The notes: generated by a model not told the origin, from the sequence alone. DNA of 29,071 nucleotides from an uncultured Propionibacteriaceae bacterium (GCA_937988865.1 CALKHV010000078.1:1-29071), one strand, 5' to 3'; numbered from the stretch's first letter, positions 15,324 to 24,065 are shown. Made by a program: numbers and translations.

Positions 15324-16148
15324 TTAGCGTCGACTGACCACCTGGGTGCCCGCGACGAGGTCGTGGAGGGCCTGTCGTCGGGTCGTCCACAAGGGCATCA
15401 GGTACGACAGGAGCGGCAGCACGGGCACGGCGGTGACCAGCGCGAACATCAGCGACCGCGTCACGGACGCCCGCCAGCCGAGCTTCGGTGACAGCCCGAT
15501 CTCGGTCGGCACGATCCGCATGCCGAGGATCCGCTGGAAGGGCGAGCCGGACAGGAACCCGTACGAGAGCACGAGGTAGGCGAACAGCACGAGCAGTTGG
15601 ACGAGCTGCAGGCCCGACATCGGGTTGATGATGTCGTAGTCGGCGGGGGTCGGAACGGCGAGCCCTGCGTTGGCCGCGTGGATGTAGTCGGTGAGCAGGA
15701 GCTGGTAGCCCGCGATGATCCGTCGGACGTACGGCCAGCCGATCAGCGTCGCCAGGACGCTGACGACGATGCTGTCCAGGATGTGCGCACCGACGCGGGC
15801 CCACCATCCCGCGAGCGGAACGCCGTCGGCCGTCAGCGGCGTGCGGGCGAACGCTGCCGGGTGGACGCCCGGGTGCGGCTGAGCTCCCGGGTGCTGGGCG
15901 TACGGATACTGCTGCGCATGAGGGGACTGCTGGGCGTACGGATACTGCTGCTGCACACCCGGGAACTGCTGCTGCGGCGCAACGGGGTACTGCGGCGTCG
16001 GCAGTGGGGCGGACGCGGAGACCCCCTCAGCCGGCTTGACGTTGTGCGTCCACGTCGCGCCGTCCCAGTAGCGCTCCCTGGCCGGGTCTGCGGGGTCGGG
16101 ATACCAACCCATGGGCGGAAGGGCGGGCTGCGCGGAAAAATGGCTCAC
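15324..16148 (-). CDS. RDD-family membrane protein with N-terminal DUF2510 domain
   Basis: A 274-residue protein in three parts: an N-terminal DUF2510 (SHOCT-like 'GWYPDPADPARERYWDGATWTHNV', residues ~13-40), a long Pro/Gln/Tyr/Ala-rich linker with repeated QQYPYAQ units (~50-100), and a C-terminal RDD domain with three to four membrane helices, starting 'LAGWWARVGAHILDSIVVSVLATLIG' and including 'GFLSGSPFQRILGMRIV'. Such proteins are common in Actinobacteria; some RDD proteins act as Na+/H+ antiporters, but no function is assigned here. GTG 16148 is chosen just before the DUF2510 motif; CAAACT lies 6 nt upstream. The longer frame to 16358 overlaps the MFS gene and is unlikely. Confidence 0.85.
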   Translation of the reverse strand: MSHFSAQPALPPMGWYPDPADPARERYWDGATWTHNVKPAEGVSASAPLPTPQYPVAPQQQFPGVQQQYPYAQQSPHAQQYPYAQHPGAQPHPGVHPAAFARTPLTADGVPLAGWWARVGAHILDSIVVSVLATLIGWPYVRRIIAGYQLLLTDYIHAANAGLAVPTPADYDIINPMSGLQLVQLLVLFAYLVLSYGFLSGSPFQRILGMRIVPTEIGLSPKLGWRASVTRSLMFALVTAVPVLPLLSYLMPLWTTRRQALHDLVAGTQVVSRR

Positions 16149-16170
16149 CCCCACAGTTTGCCACGGTGCA

Positions 16171-17562
16171 TCACCCCACCCCGGACGAGTCATTGCGCAC
16201 GGGACCGATGCGCGTCGACACGACGAGCGAGAGCACCGCCACCACGACGACCGCCGAGAACACCCACCCGAACGTGAACGCAGGCGTGTGCTGCAACTGA
16301 AGCGTGGCGAAGATCGATCCGGCCAGACCCGCGATCGCGGCGTTGCCGAGGCCCTCACCGACCTGCAGGGACGACGTGTTGCGTCCGAGTTGCTCGTGGG
16401 GTGAGAGCGCCATGACGGCGAGCGACTGGCTCGCCATCGCCAACCCCATCCCCAGCCCGCCGACCACCCAGCCGAGGGCGGGCAACCACACCCCCACGCC
16501 GGGACGCCAGCCGAAGACCGCCAACCCGGACGTCCCGACGAGGGTGCAGGCCAGGCCGAGCTGGATGATGTGGTCGCGTCTCAGCCTCAGCCACACCCGC
16601 GACTGGAGCCACGACCCGAGCGTCCACCCTGCCGACCCGATGGTGAGGAAGAGTCCTGCCTCGAACAGGGACAGGCCCCGCAATTGCACCAGTGACAAGG
16701 GAAGGAAGGCCTCAGCAGCGAAGAACGAGCCCGCCTGCAGCGCGCGCGTCGCGATGACCGGTGACAGCCCGGGCCCCAGCCGGAAGAAGCCATCGGGCAT
16801 CAGTCGTGGCACCGCTGCCCCCAACAGGACGAGCGCTGCCAGAACCGTACCCAGCGTGCGTCCGGTGACCCCAGATTCGCCGAAGTCCTGGCCGAACACC
16901 TGCAGCAGTGCGACACCCACAGCCGCCGCCAGGGCCGTCCACACGGGTACCGGACGCGTCGCCTCCGGGTCGGCCACCACATGGACGTGCGCCATCGCCA
17001 ACAGGGGACGCGCGGTCAGGCCCGAGGCGACCGCCATCAGCGGGATCCCGGCCCAGAACACCCACTGCCAGCCCACGTGTGCCGACAGCCAGGCTGCGAT
17101 GGGCGGGCCAACGAACGCGGGGAACACCCAGCAGAAGCTGAACGCCGTCATCACCCGCGCGCGGTCTTCCTGCGAGAAGGCGCGCGCCACGACGACCATG
17201 AGGCCGAGGTTCACCGCCCCGGCACCCAGACCCTGGACGAACCGGGACGCGATGAGCAACCCCATCGTCGGCGCCAGCCCACCGAGCGCGAGTCCGATCA
17301 TGAAGATCGCCATACCGCCCCCGAGGGGACGGACGGGTCCCATGGCGTCGACCAGGCGTCCGGCCACGACCGTCGAGAACACCATGCCGATGACGAAGAG
17401 GGTGAAGGCCCACGCGTAGAGACCGATGTTCCCGAGTTCGGCAGCGGCTGCCGGCATCACCGTGGCCACGGCCACCGCCTCGAAGGCCGTCGCGACCACG
17501 CCCGTCAGGATGCCGATGAGGAGTCCGCGCTGGTGGGTCGACTGAGTCTGCTGGTCGTGCAT
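16171..17562 (-). CDS. MFS transporter, probable drug-type exporter
   Basis: A 463-residue polytopic membrane protein with 12-14 predicted helices. The first helix region 'LIGILTGVVATAFEAVAVATVMPAAAAELG' and 'AFTLFVIGMVFSTVVAGRLVDAMGPVRPLGGG' (motif A-like G-x-L-x-D) match the major facilitator superfamily, and 'RFVQGLGAGAVNLGLMVVVARAF' is motif B/C-like as in DHA2/EmrB-type exporters. The substrate is unknown. The ATG at 17562 has GGAGAG 7 nt upstream; an overlapping GTG at 17565 is also possible. It is divergent from DUF3039 and is followed by the RDD gene 22 bp downstream on the same strand. Confidence 0.88.
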   Translation of the reverse strand: MHDQQTQSTHQRGLLIGILTGVVATAFEAVAVATVMPAAAAELGNIGLYAWAFTLFVIGMVFSTVVAGRLVDAMGPVRPLGGGMAIFMIGLALGGLAPTMGLLIASRFVQGLGAGAVNLGLMVVVARAFSQEDRARVMTAFSFCWVFPAFVGPPIAAWLSAHVGWQWVFWAGIPLMAVASGLTARPLLAMAHVHVVADPEATRPVPVWTALAAAVGVALLQVFGQDFGESGVTGRTLGTVLAALVLLGAAVPRLMPDGFFRLGPGLSPVIATRALQAGSFFAAEAFLPLSLVQLRGLSLFEAGLFLTIGSAGWTLGSWLQSRVWLRLRRDHIIQLGLACTLVGTSGLAVFGWRPGVGVWLPALGWVVGGLGMGLAMASQSLAVMALSPHEQLGRNTSSLQVGEGLGNAAIAGLAGSIFATLQLQHTPAFTFGWVFSAVVVVAVLSLVVSTRIGPVRNDSSGVG

Positions 17563-17580
17563 CACAACGCTCTCCGATGG

Positions 17581-17615
17581 TTGGGCCCGCGCAGGTGCCC
17601 ACGTAGAATCCCCTC
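17581..17615 (+). promoter_or_regulatory. Leaderless-type promoter of the DUF3039 gene
   Basis: TTGGGC (17581-17586) and TAGAAT (17604-17609) are separated by 17 bases, and the ATG follows 6 nt after TAGAAT. This is the clearest complete -35/-10 pair in the window. Confidence 0.7.
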
Positions 17616-17879
17616 ATGACCCAGCAACTCGCGCCCGGTTCCCAGACCGTCACCGACACCAGGACCGAGACGTTCGAGGACGGGGATCACGAGCGATTCT
17701 CCCACTTCGTCCCGAAGGCCAAGCTGACCGAGGCGATGGTCATGGGCACGCCGGTGGTCGCCCTCTGCGGCAAGGTGTGGGTGCCGACGCGCAATCCCGA
17801 GAAGTTCCCGGTCTGCCCTGAGTGCAAGGAGATCTGGGAGGGCTTCAAGCCCGGGAAGAACAAGGGCCCCGACGCCTGA
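17616..17879 (+). CDS. DUF3039 family protein
   Basis: A small 87-residue protein of the actinobacterial DUF3039 family. The diagnostic part is 'ALCGKVWVPTRNPEKFPVCPECKEIWEGF', whose cysteines (one in LCGK, then CPEC) plus a conserved His ('FSHFVPKAKL') suggest a single zinc-ribbon-like site. The N-terminal ~25 residues look disordered. The function of the family is unknown. It begins 6 nt downstream of a TAGAAT box, so it is likely read from a leaderless mRNA. It converges on ahcY, 22 bp away, over a shared hairpin whose loop is this gene's stop codon. Confidence 0.92.
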   Translation: MTQQLAPGSQTVTDTRTETFEDGDHERFSHFVPKAKLTEAMVMGTPVVALCGKVWVPTRNPEKFPVCPECKEIWEGFKPGKNKGPDA

Positions 17880-17888
17880 GGCGCCGGG
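17868..17888 (-). terminator. Hairpin between DUF3039 and ahcY, likely ahcY terminator
   Basis: Nine-base arms (17868-17876 and 17880-17888) flank a 3-nt loop that is the DUF3039 TGA. On the plus strand one A-C mismatch interrupts the stem; on the minus strand the same position becomes a G-U pair, giving a full 9-bp GC-rich stem 13 nt after the ahcY stop, then GCCCTTGTTCTT. It should therefore act best for ahcY. Confidence 0.55.
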
Positions 17889-17901
17889 CTCCCGCATCAC
17901 C

Positions 17902-19356
17902 TCAGTAGCGGTACAGGTCTGACTTGAACGGCCCTTCGACGGGGACGCCCAGGTAGTCGGCCTGCTCCCCGGTCAGGGTGGTCAGTCGGACGCCGAGTGC
18001 CTCGAGGTGCAGCCGGGCGACCTCCTCATCCAGATGCTTCGGCAGGGTGTGGACGCCCGTCGGGTACTCCTCCGACTTCGTGAACAACTCGATCTGGGCC
18101 AGCACCTGGTTGGTGAACGAGTTGCTCATCACGAAGCTCGGATGTCCGGTCGCGTTCCCGAGGTTGAGCAGGCGTCCCTCCGACAACAGAATGACGCTGT
18201 GGGCGTCGGTCGTCGGGGTGGCCTCGAATCGCCACAGGTCGACCTGCGGCTTGACCTGCGTCCGCTCGACGCCCGGCCAGACCGCCAACCCGGCCATGTC
18301 GATCTCGTTGTCGAAGTGCCCGATGTTGCCGACGATGGCCTGGTGCTTCATGCGGCTCATGTGCTCGGCCGTGATGACGTCGGTGCACCCGGTGGCCGTG
18401 ATGAAGAGGTCGCCGATCGCCAGGACGTCCTCGATCGTGGCGACCTGGTAGCCGTCCATCGCAGCCTGGAGCGCGCAGATGGGGTCGATCTCAGTGACGA
18501 TCACGCGGGCGCCCTGGCCACGCAGGCTCTCGGCGCAGCCCTTGCCGACATCGCCGTAGCCGCACACGACGGCGACCTTGCCGCCGATCAGCGTGTCGGT
18601 CGCGCGGTTGATGCCGTCGATCAGCGAGTGGCGGACGCCGTACTTGTTGTCGAACTTCGACTTGGTCACGGAGTCGTTGACGTTGATGGCCGGGAACAGC
18701 AGTGCCTGCTGGCGGGCCATGTCGTAGAGGCGGTGGACGCCGGTCGTCGTCTCTTCGGTGACGCCCTTGATCGAGTTGGCCAACGCCACCCAGTCGGTCG
18801 CCTGCGCGGCCAGATCGGCGCGCAGAAGGTCAAGGATGACGCCGTACTCGTGCGAGTCGTGAGCGCTGACCTCGGGCACCTCACCGGCCTTGGTGAACTC
18901 GACGCCCTTGTGGACGAGAAGTGTCGCGTCACCACCGTCGTCGAGGATCATGTTGGGCAACGCACCACCCGGCCAGGCGAGGATCTGCGAGGTGCACCAC
19001 CAGTACTCCTCGAGCGACTCGCCCTTCCAGGCGAAGACGGGGACGCCGGCCGGTGCGTCCGGGGTGCCGGTCGGGCCGACGGCGATGGCGGCCGCGGCGT
19101 GGTCCTGGGTGGAGAAGATGTTGCAGGACGCCCAGCGAACCTCGGCCCCGAGCGCGACGAGGGTTTCGATCAGCACCGCGGTCTGGATCGTCATGTGGAG
19201 CGACCCCGCGATGCGGGCCCCAGCGAGGGGCTTGGTCACGCCGTACCGCTCCCGCATCGCCATCAGGCCGGGCATCTCGTGCTCGGCGAGTGCGATCTCC
19301 TGGCGTCCGAAGTCGGCGAGGGAGAGGTCGGCTACGCGAAAGTCCTGGGTGGTCAT
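17902..19356 (-). CDS. ahcY: Adenosylhomocysteinase (SAH hydrolase)
   Basis: Splits S-adenosylhomocysteine into adenosine and homocysteine, removing the product inhibitor of methyltransferases. 484 residues, the length expected for the class with the ~40-residue insertion seen in Actinobacteria. Signatures are 'HMTIQTAVLIETL', 'CNIFSTQDHAAAAIA', the NAD site 'VAVVCGYGDVGKGCAESL', 'GHFDNEIDM' and the C-terminal 'KSDLYRY'. ATG 19356 is preferred over a TTG at 19365 because it matches the usual N-terminus (MTTQDF); TAACGT ends 8 nt before it, so the mRNA is nearly or fully leaderless. No SAH or SAM riboswitch fits the 63-bp gap upstream. Confidence 0.98.
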   Translation of the reverse strand: MTTQDFRVADLSLADFGRQEIALAEHEMPGLMAMRERYGVTKPLAGARIAGSLHMTIQTAVLIETLVALGAEVRWASCNIFSTQDHAAAAIAVGPTGTPDAPAGVPVFAWKGESLEEYWWCTSQILAWPGGALPNMILDDGGDATLLVHKGVEFTKAGEVPEVSAHDSHEYGVILDLLRADLAAQATDWVALANSIKGVTEETTTGVHRLYDMARQQALLFPAINVNDSVTKSKFDNKYGVRHSLIDGINRATDTLIGGKVAVVCGYGDVGKGCAESLRGQGARVIVTEIDPICALQAAMDGYQVATIEDVLAIGDLFITATGCTDVITAEHMSRMKHQAIVGNIGHFDNEIDMAGLAVWPGVERTQVKPQVDLWRFEATPTTDAHSVILLSEGRLLNLGNATGHPSFVMSNSFTNQVLAQIELFTKSEEYPTGVHTLPKHLDEEVARLHLEALGVRLTTLTGEQADYLGVPVEGPFKSDLYRY

Positions 19357-19419
19357 GGGACGCAACGTTACCGGCCCTGCGCGTTTCGTAGAAAAGTCCG
19401 GGTTCGGCGAGGGGCAGGC

Positions 19420-20910
19420 TCAGGAGGTCTTCCGGTAGAGGCGTTGCGTCTGGTAGACCGGCTCGCTCGTCACGTGGACGCCCAGGTGACGGAAGATGTT
19501 CTCGTCCACCGGGCCCAGGATCACCGTCGAATGGACGTCGCAACCCCGCAGCCCGTGGAGTTGCTCGATGGCCTCCTTGGCGAGGGGATCGGTGGTTGCA
19601 CCCACCGCGAGTGCGATGAGGACCTCGTCGGTGTGCAGCCGCGGGTTCCTGCTGCCGAGGTGGCGGGTCTTCAGGTCCTGGATGGGGGCGATCGTCTCGG
19701 TCGAGAGCAGCTTCACGTCGTCGTCGATGCCGGCGAGGGCCTTGAGCGCATCGAGCAGCATCGCCGAACAGGCGCCCAGCAACGCCGTCGTCTTGCCGGT
19801 GACGATGCGACCGTCCGGCAACTCGATGGCAGCGGCGGGCGCCTTGGTGCGCTTCTCCACCTCGAGGGCCGGGCCGACGACGGGGCGGTCAGCGGTCGTG
19901 ATCTTGAGCTTGCCCATCGACAGGGCGATGCGATCGGACACCGTTGACTCGAGGTCGTCGCGGCGCTCGTGCACCAGCGCCTTGTAGTAGCGGCGGATGA
20001 CCTCCTGTCGCGACGCCTCCCTGCAGACCTCGTCGTCGCTGATGGAGTAGCCCGCCATGTTCACGCCCATGTCGGTCGGCGACTGGTAGGGCGAGTGCCC
20101 GAGGAGCCGCTCGAACAGCAGGGAGAGCACCGGGAAGATCTCGACGTCCCGGTTGTAGTTGACCGCCTGCTCGCCGTGGGCGGCGAGGTGGAAGGGATCG
20201 ATGAGGTTGACGTCGCCCAGATCGGCTGTTGCGGCCTCGTAGGCGATGTTCACCGGATGGTCGAGGGGCAGGTTCCAGATCGGGAAGGTCTCGAACTTGG
20301 CGTAGCCGGAGAGGATGCCCCGCTGGTGGTCGTGGTAGAGCTGCGACAGGCAGGTCGCCATCTTGCCGCTGCCCGGCCCGGGAGCGGTGACGACGATCAC
20401 CTCCCGGCTGGTCTCGACGTACTCGTTCCTGCCGTAACCCTGGTCGCTGACGATGTGGGCGACGTCGTGGGGGTACCCCTTGATCGGGTAGTGGCGATAA
20501 ACCTTCAGGCCGGCGCGCTCAAGCTTGCGCTTGAAATTGCGCGCCTGCCGGTTGTCCTCGCTCATGTGCGAGATCACCACGCTCCCGACGAACAGCCCGT
20601 GGGAGCGGAAGGCGTCGATCAGGCGCAGCACGTCGGCGTCGTAGGGGATGCCCAGGTCGGCGCGCATCTTGTTGCGTGCCAGGTCGAGGGCACTGATCAC
20701 CACGACGATCTCGACCTCGTCGGCGAGGGTCTCCAGCATCCTGATCTTGTTGTCGGGCGTGAACCCGGGCAACACCCGTGAGGCGTGCAGGTCGTCGAAG
20801 AGCTTTCCGCCGAACTCGAGGTAGAGCTTGCCGCCGAACTGGTCGCGGCGCGCGTTGATGTGCTCCGACTGGAGCGCAACGTACCGGTCTGCATCGAACC
20901 CGACCTTCAT
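19420..20910 (-). CDS. DUF1846 family protein
   Basis: A 496-residue cytosolic protein of the DUF1846 family, found in many Firmicutes and Actinobacteria. Characteristic parts are the N-terminal 'KVGFDADRYVALQSEHINARRDQFGGKLYLEFGGKLFDD', the P-loop-like 'VVTAPGPGSGKMATCLSQLYHD', 'FPIWNLPLDHPVNIAYEAATADLGDVN' and 'PTDMGVNMAGYSI'. Structures of the family are known, but I know of no established reaction; the GPGSGK segment suggests nucleotide or phosphate binding. The ATG lies 7 bp after the aroQ stop, so it is probably the last gene of the DUF3499-pmm-trm112-SIS-aroQ run. Confidence 0.92.
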   Translation of the reverse strand: MKVGFDADRYVALQSEHINARRDQFGGKLYLEFGGKLFDDLHASRVLPGFTPDNKIRMLETLADEVEIVVVISALDLARNKMRADLGIPYDADVLRLIDAFRSHGLFVGSVVISHMSEDNRQARNFKRKLERAGLKVYRHYPIKGYPHDVAHIVSDQGYGRNEYVETSREVIVVTAPGPGSGKMATCLSQLYHDHQRGILSGYAKFETFPIWNLPLDHPVNIAYEAATADLGDVNLIDPFHLAAHGEQAVNYNRDVEIFPVLSLLFERLLGHSPYQSPTDMGVNMAGYSISDDEVCREASRQEVIRRYYKALVHERRDDLESTVSDRIALSMGKLKITTADRPVVGPALEVEKRTKAPAAAIELPDGRIVTGKTTALLGACSAMLLDALKALAGIDDDVKLLSTETIAPIQDLKTRHLGSRNPRLHTDEVLIALAVGATTDPLAKEAIEQLHGLRGCDVHSTVILGPVDENIFRHLGVHVTSEPVYQTQRLYRKTS

Positions 20911-20917
20911 CGGCAGG

Positions 20918-21343
20918 TCAGACGGTCGCAGCGATGTGGGTCAGCGCGAGGTCGTAGCCGCCGAGGCCCAGGCCTGCGATCGTCCCGGTGACGTACGGGG
21001 AGACGACCGAGTGGCGTCGGAACTCCTCCCGCGCGTGGACGTTCGAGATGTGCACCTCGACCACGGTCGCAACCTGGGCGACGGCGTCGGCGATGGCGAT
21101 GGAGTAGTGCGTCCAGGCTGCGGGGTTGAGGACGACCGGCGTGCCCGCGTCGGCGGCCTCGTGCAGCCAAGAGACCAGTTCGCCCTCGTGATCGGTCTGG
21201 CGCACCTCGACGTCGAGGCCGAGGCCCCGACCTGTCCCGACAAGGTGCTCGGCGAGTTCGGCGTGGGTCACCGACCCGTAGATGTGCGGCTCCCGCTTGC
21301 CCAGGCGTCCGAGGTTCACGCCGTTCAGCACCAGCACCTTCAT
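20918..21343 (-). CDS. aroQ: 3-Dehydroquinate dehydratase, type II
   Basis: Third step of the shikimate pathway, dehydrating 3-dehydroquinate. The 141-residue protein has the type II signatures 'VLVLNGVNLGRLGKREPHIYG' (flexible-loop Arg and catalytic Tyr), 'RQTDHEGELVSWLHEA', 'LNPAAWTHYSIAIADA' and 'VEVHISNVHAREEFRRHSVVSP' with the catalytic His. The start is ATG 21343: GGGGAG lies 4 nt upstream and TGATG overlaps the stop of the SIS gene; an ATG at 21355 would be inside that gene. No other aro gene is adjacent, so this copy has joined the mannose-phosphate cluster, or is the only copy; that cannot be told here. Confidence 0.96.
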   Translation of the reverse strand: MKVLVLNGVNLGRLGKREPHIYGSVTHAELAEHLVGTGRGLGLDVEVRQTDHEGELVSWLHEAADAGTPVVLNPAAWTHYSIAIADAVAQVATVVEVHISNVHAREEFRRHSVVSPYVTGTIAGLGLGGYDLALTHIAATV

Positions 21344-22410
21344 CAAGCTCCCCATTCGGTCGTGGCGTCGCGTCCCAGGCCGATGCCCAGGTAGGCGGAC
21401 GCGAACAGTCCCTGCTGCAGCAGCGACACATAACGGTCGACGTCACTCGACAGCTCGTCGACCCCGAGGGCGGAGACCTCGCAGACCCGCACCTGTCGCT
21501 GGTCGGCGATCGACTGCAACTCACCCCGTTCGCGACGCGCACGGTCGCTGTCGGACCTGTCGTCGAACACCACGAGCACCGGACGCGGCGCTGCCGCCGC
21601 CTCGTCGAACGGGTCGGCGAACGGGTCGCGGACCTCGGCGAGGTCGATGACGGGATACAGGGCGGCGGCGTCGGCGGCGAGCGCCGCGCGTCCGCTGGCC
21701 TGCCTGAGACCCTCGCTCACACGTCGGGCCGCCCGGGCGGCCAGGACGGTGCCGCCCCAGACGAGCGGTTGGGCCTCGGCGACGCCGAGGGCAAGATCCT
21801 TCGCCGAATTGAGCGCGAGGTCACGGTGAGGTGAGCACGCCTCGGCGGCCCGGTCGGCCGACACCGCGACACTCTCGGGACGCACGAGGGGGCCGATGCC
21901 CAACTCGTGCAGCACGGCCAGCACCACCACGGCGGACGCCAGGGGATCCCCGGTGGTCGCCGGGACGAGCAACGTCGACCGGGAGCCCGCGAACTCCTCG
22001 ATCGGAGAACCGGGCGGGGACGCGAGGATGAGGGCGCAGCCGCGTCGCACGGCCTCACGGACGGCCAGGACGAGGTCGGGGTCGGAGCCCCCACTCGCGA
22101 GGACGACGACCAGGTCGAGCGGACCGACCCACCCGGGCAGGCCGGCCAGCGTCCACGCCACGAACGGGACGGGGCAGATCGGCTCGACCACAGCGCGCAG
22201 GAGGCGGGCCTCGGCACCCAGCGCGATGACGCCGCGGGGTCGGCGTCCTGCGTCGAAACCGGCGAGGGCCGGGCCCGGGCTCCCGGACGCGTCGACGAGG
22301 TCGGCGGCCTCACGCCTGATCCGCGACCCGCAACTCGCCAGCGTGCGCAGGAGGTCGTCGGCGTCCGCGAGGGAGGCCGGGTCCTCGAGGCGCGAGTCGT
22401 CGAAGTCCAT
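21343..22410 (-). CDS. TobH-like SIS-domain protein (phosphosugar isomerase-like)
   Basis: A 355-residue cytosolic protein of the type next to phosphomannomutase in Actinobacteria (mycobacterial TobH/Rv3256c type), related to bifunctional phosphoglucose/phosphomannose isomerases. The N-terminal SIS-like part shows 'LDLVVVLASGGSDPDLVLAVREAVRRGCALILAS' (sugar-phosphate loop 'ASGGSDP'). The C-terminal part ends 'DVDRYVSLLQQGLFASAYLGIGLG', as in PGI/PMI C-terminal domains. Catalytic residues cannot be confirmed by eye, so an isomerase activity is only inferred. The start is 1 bp after the Trm112-like stop and its stop overlaps aroQ. No manA follows, unlike in mycobacteria, so this protein might supply the mannose-6-phosphate isomerase step. 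Confidence 0.82.
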   Translation of the reverse strand: MDFDDSRLEDPASLADADDLLRTLASCGSRIRREAADLVDASGSPGPALAGFDAGRRPRGVIALGAEARLLRAVVEPICPVPFVAWTLAGLPGWVGPLDLVVVLASGGSDPDLVLAVREAVRRGCALILASPPGSPIEEFAGSRSTLLVPATTGDPLASAVVVLAVLHELGIGPLVRPESVAVSADRAAEACSPHRDLALNSAKDLALGVAEAQPLVWGGTVLAARAARRVSEGLRQASGRAALAADAAALYPVIDLAEVRDPFADPFDEAAAAPRPVLVVFDDRSDSDRARRERGELQSIADQRQVRVCEVSALGVDELSSDVDRYVSLLQQGLFASAYLGIGLGRDATTEWGA

Positions 22411-22411
22411 G

Positions 22412-22606
22412 TCAGGCGATGGAGTCGGGCTTGCGTGCCTCGTCGATCAGCAGGACCGGCACGCCGTCGCGGACGGGGTAGGCCAGGCCGCAGGTCGAGG
22501 ACGCGCACACGAGTTCGTGGGTGTCGTAGTCGACGGCGAACCTGCCGTGACACGCCGGGCACGCGGCGATCTCGAGGAAGGCCGGTGACAGTTCCATCTG
22601 GTCCAT
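22412..22606 (-). CDS. Trm112-like zinc-binding protein
   Basis: A 64-residue protein with the Trm112/YcaR fold signature: 'EIAACPACHGRFAVDYDTHELVCASSTCGLAYPVRDGVPVLLIDEA'. CPxC followed by two more cysteines (C...TC) form the zinc site. Eukaryotic and archaeal Trm112 activates methyltransferases; the bacterial partners are mostly unknown. ATG 22606 is chosen because GGAGA lies 4-5 nt upstream; the frame extends to 22651 and a second ATG is at 22597. The gene sits between phosphomannomutase and the SIS gene with a 57-bp upstream gap and a 1-bp downstream gap. Family call is firm; function is not. Confidence 0.9.
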   Translation of the reverse strand: MDQMELSPAFLEIAACPACHGRFAVDYDTHELVCASSTCGLAYPVRDGVPVLLIDEARKPDSIA

Positions 22607-22663
22607 ACGTTCTCCACTCTCAGGGGGTGACTGCAACTGCGCGTTGCGCACTGCGTGCGGGAC

Positions 22664-24049
22664 TCACTGCGCATTCTGCCGCACGACGGCGAGCACCTCG
22701 TGGCGAAGGACCGACATCACGCCCTCGGTGCGGGCTTCGACATTGAGCCGCAGGAGGGGTTCGGTGTTGCTCGCCCGAAGACTGAACCACCAGGGCTCGC
22801 CGTCTGAGTCACGGCCCTCGACGCGGAGGCCGTCGTCCCACGAGATGTCGTCGGCCCGGGACGCGAAGTGCCGCGCCACGGCCTCGGTGCACGTCTTCGT
22901 GTCGGCGACCGTCGAGTTGAGTTCTCCGGAGTTGGCGTAGCGCTCGAAGTGGCGCACGAGTTGCGAGAGCGGCTCGTCACTGTGACCCCGCAGGCGCAAC
23001 ACGTGCAGGGCCGCGAGCATGCCGGTGTCGGCGCCCCAGAAGTCGCGGAAGTAGTAGTGGGCGCTGTGCTCGCCACCGAAGATGGCGTTGTGCTCGGCCA
23101 TCAGTGCCTTGACGAAGGTGTGGCCCACGCGGCTGGTGACGAGGTGACCTCCATGCTCGGCCACGACCTCGGCGACCGCCCTGCTGGTCACCGAGTTCAC
23201 GACGACCGTGCCGCCCGGCTCGTGTTCGAGTTCGGCCTCGGCGATGAGCGCCGTGATGGTCGATGGCGTGACGACCTCGCCGCGTTCGTCGATGATGAAG
23301 CAACGGTCCGCGTCCCCGTCGAAGACCAGGGCGAGATCGGCGCCGTGCTCGACGACCGCGCGTTGGGCGTCCAGCAGGTTCTCGGGGATGAGCGGGTTCG
23401 GCTGGTGATTCGGGAAGTTGCCGTCCAGGTCGAGGTAGAGGCCGATGATCTCGACGTCCACGCCCCCGAGCACCGCGGCGACCGTGTGGCCGGCCATGCC
23501 GTTGCCGGCGTCCACAACGACCTTGAGACGGTGGATGCCCTCCAGCGGCACGAGCGACGTGAGGTAGTCGGCGTAGCCGGCGAGGGTGTCACGATGGCTG
23601 ATGACCCCCGGACGCTCGGCCGGGACGGCCGGGTGTTCCTGGAGTTCGAAGGCGCGGTCGGCGAGGTCGACGAGGAAGTCCGAGGTCACCGGAGCGGCTC
23701 CGGGCAGACAGAACTTGATGCCGTTGTCGTCGGGCGGATTGTGACTCGCCGTGAACTGCACGCCGTGGGCGTTCGCCACCCCGGACGCGTACCACAGCTG
23801 ATCGGTGCTGGTCAGACCGAGGATGACGACGTCCGCGCCGGCACTGGCCGCACCCTCGGCAAAGGCGAGCGAGAGTTCCTCACCCGTCGTGCGCATGTCA
23901 CGGCCGAGGACGAAACCCTGGCCCTCGAGACCGGCCACCTGGACGTAGGCGACACCGAGCGTCCGGGCGCCATCGGCGTCCCAACCCGGGTGCTCCCCAC
24001 GGACCTTGCCACGGATGTCATTGGCCTTGAAGATCCCTCGGGTGATCAT
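22664..24049 (-). CDS. manB: Phosphomannomutase/phosphoglucomutase
   Basis: Interconverts mannose-6-phosphate and mannose-1-phosphate (often glucose phosphates too), feeding GDP-mannose for mannolipids, polysaccharides and glycoproteins. 461 residues, alpha-D-phosphohexomutase family. The phosphoserine loop is TASHNPPDDNG with Ser102; the metal site is DGDADRCF; the sugar-binding loop is 'GGEHSAHYYFRDFW'; the phosphate-binding loop is 'RASNTEPLLRLNVEA'. ATG 24049 is chosen because it begins 'MITRGIFKANDIRG', the family N-terminus, 16 bp after the DUF3499 stop; the upstream extension is not conserved. It lies in the actinobacterial DUF3499-PMM-TobH gene order. Confidence 0.95.
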   Translation of the reverse strand: MITRGIFKANDIRGKVRGEHPGWDADGARTLGVAYVQVAGLEGQGFVLGRDMRTTGEELSLAFAEGAASAGADVVILGLTSTDQLWYASGVANAHGVQFTASHNPPDDNGIKFCLPGAAPVTSDFLVDLADRAFELQEHPAVPAERPGVISHRDTLAGYADYLTSLVPLEGIHRLKVVVDAGNGMAGHTVAAVLGGVDVEIIGLYLDLDGNFPNHQPNPLIPENLLDAQRAVVEHGADLALVFDGDADRCFIIDERGEVVTPSTITALIAEAELEHEPGGTVVVNSVTSRAVAEVVAEHGGHLVTSRVGHTFVKALMAEHNAIFGGEHSAHYYFRDFWGADTGMLAALHVLRLRGHSDEPLSQLVRHFERYANSGELNSTVADTKTCTEAVARHFASRADDISWDDGLRVEGRDSDGEPWWFSLRASNTEPLLRLNVEARTEGVMSVLRHEVLAVVRQNAQ

Positions 24050-24065
24050 CCGTCCACCCTGCCAC

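Noticed and set aside
13344..15491. 715-codon plus-strand frame opposite malQ
   Set aside because: Antisense shadow of malQ with low-complexity composition; no start signal or domain.
19357..19419. Possible SAH or SAM riboswitch before ahcY
   Set aside because: The gap is only 63 bases, lacks the conserved helices, and a TAACGT box 8 nt before the start suggests almost no leader.
18007..19947. 646-codon plus-strand frame opposite ahcY and DUF1846
   Set aside because: Spans two well-supported genes on the other strand and the gap between them; composition is that of a shadow frame.
22636..22671. Three ACTGCG copies and a small TGCGC-GTT-GCGCA hairpin between manB and the Trm112-like gene
   Set aside because: Words are short, spacing uneven and the stem only 5 bp; not enough for a regulatory or terminator call.
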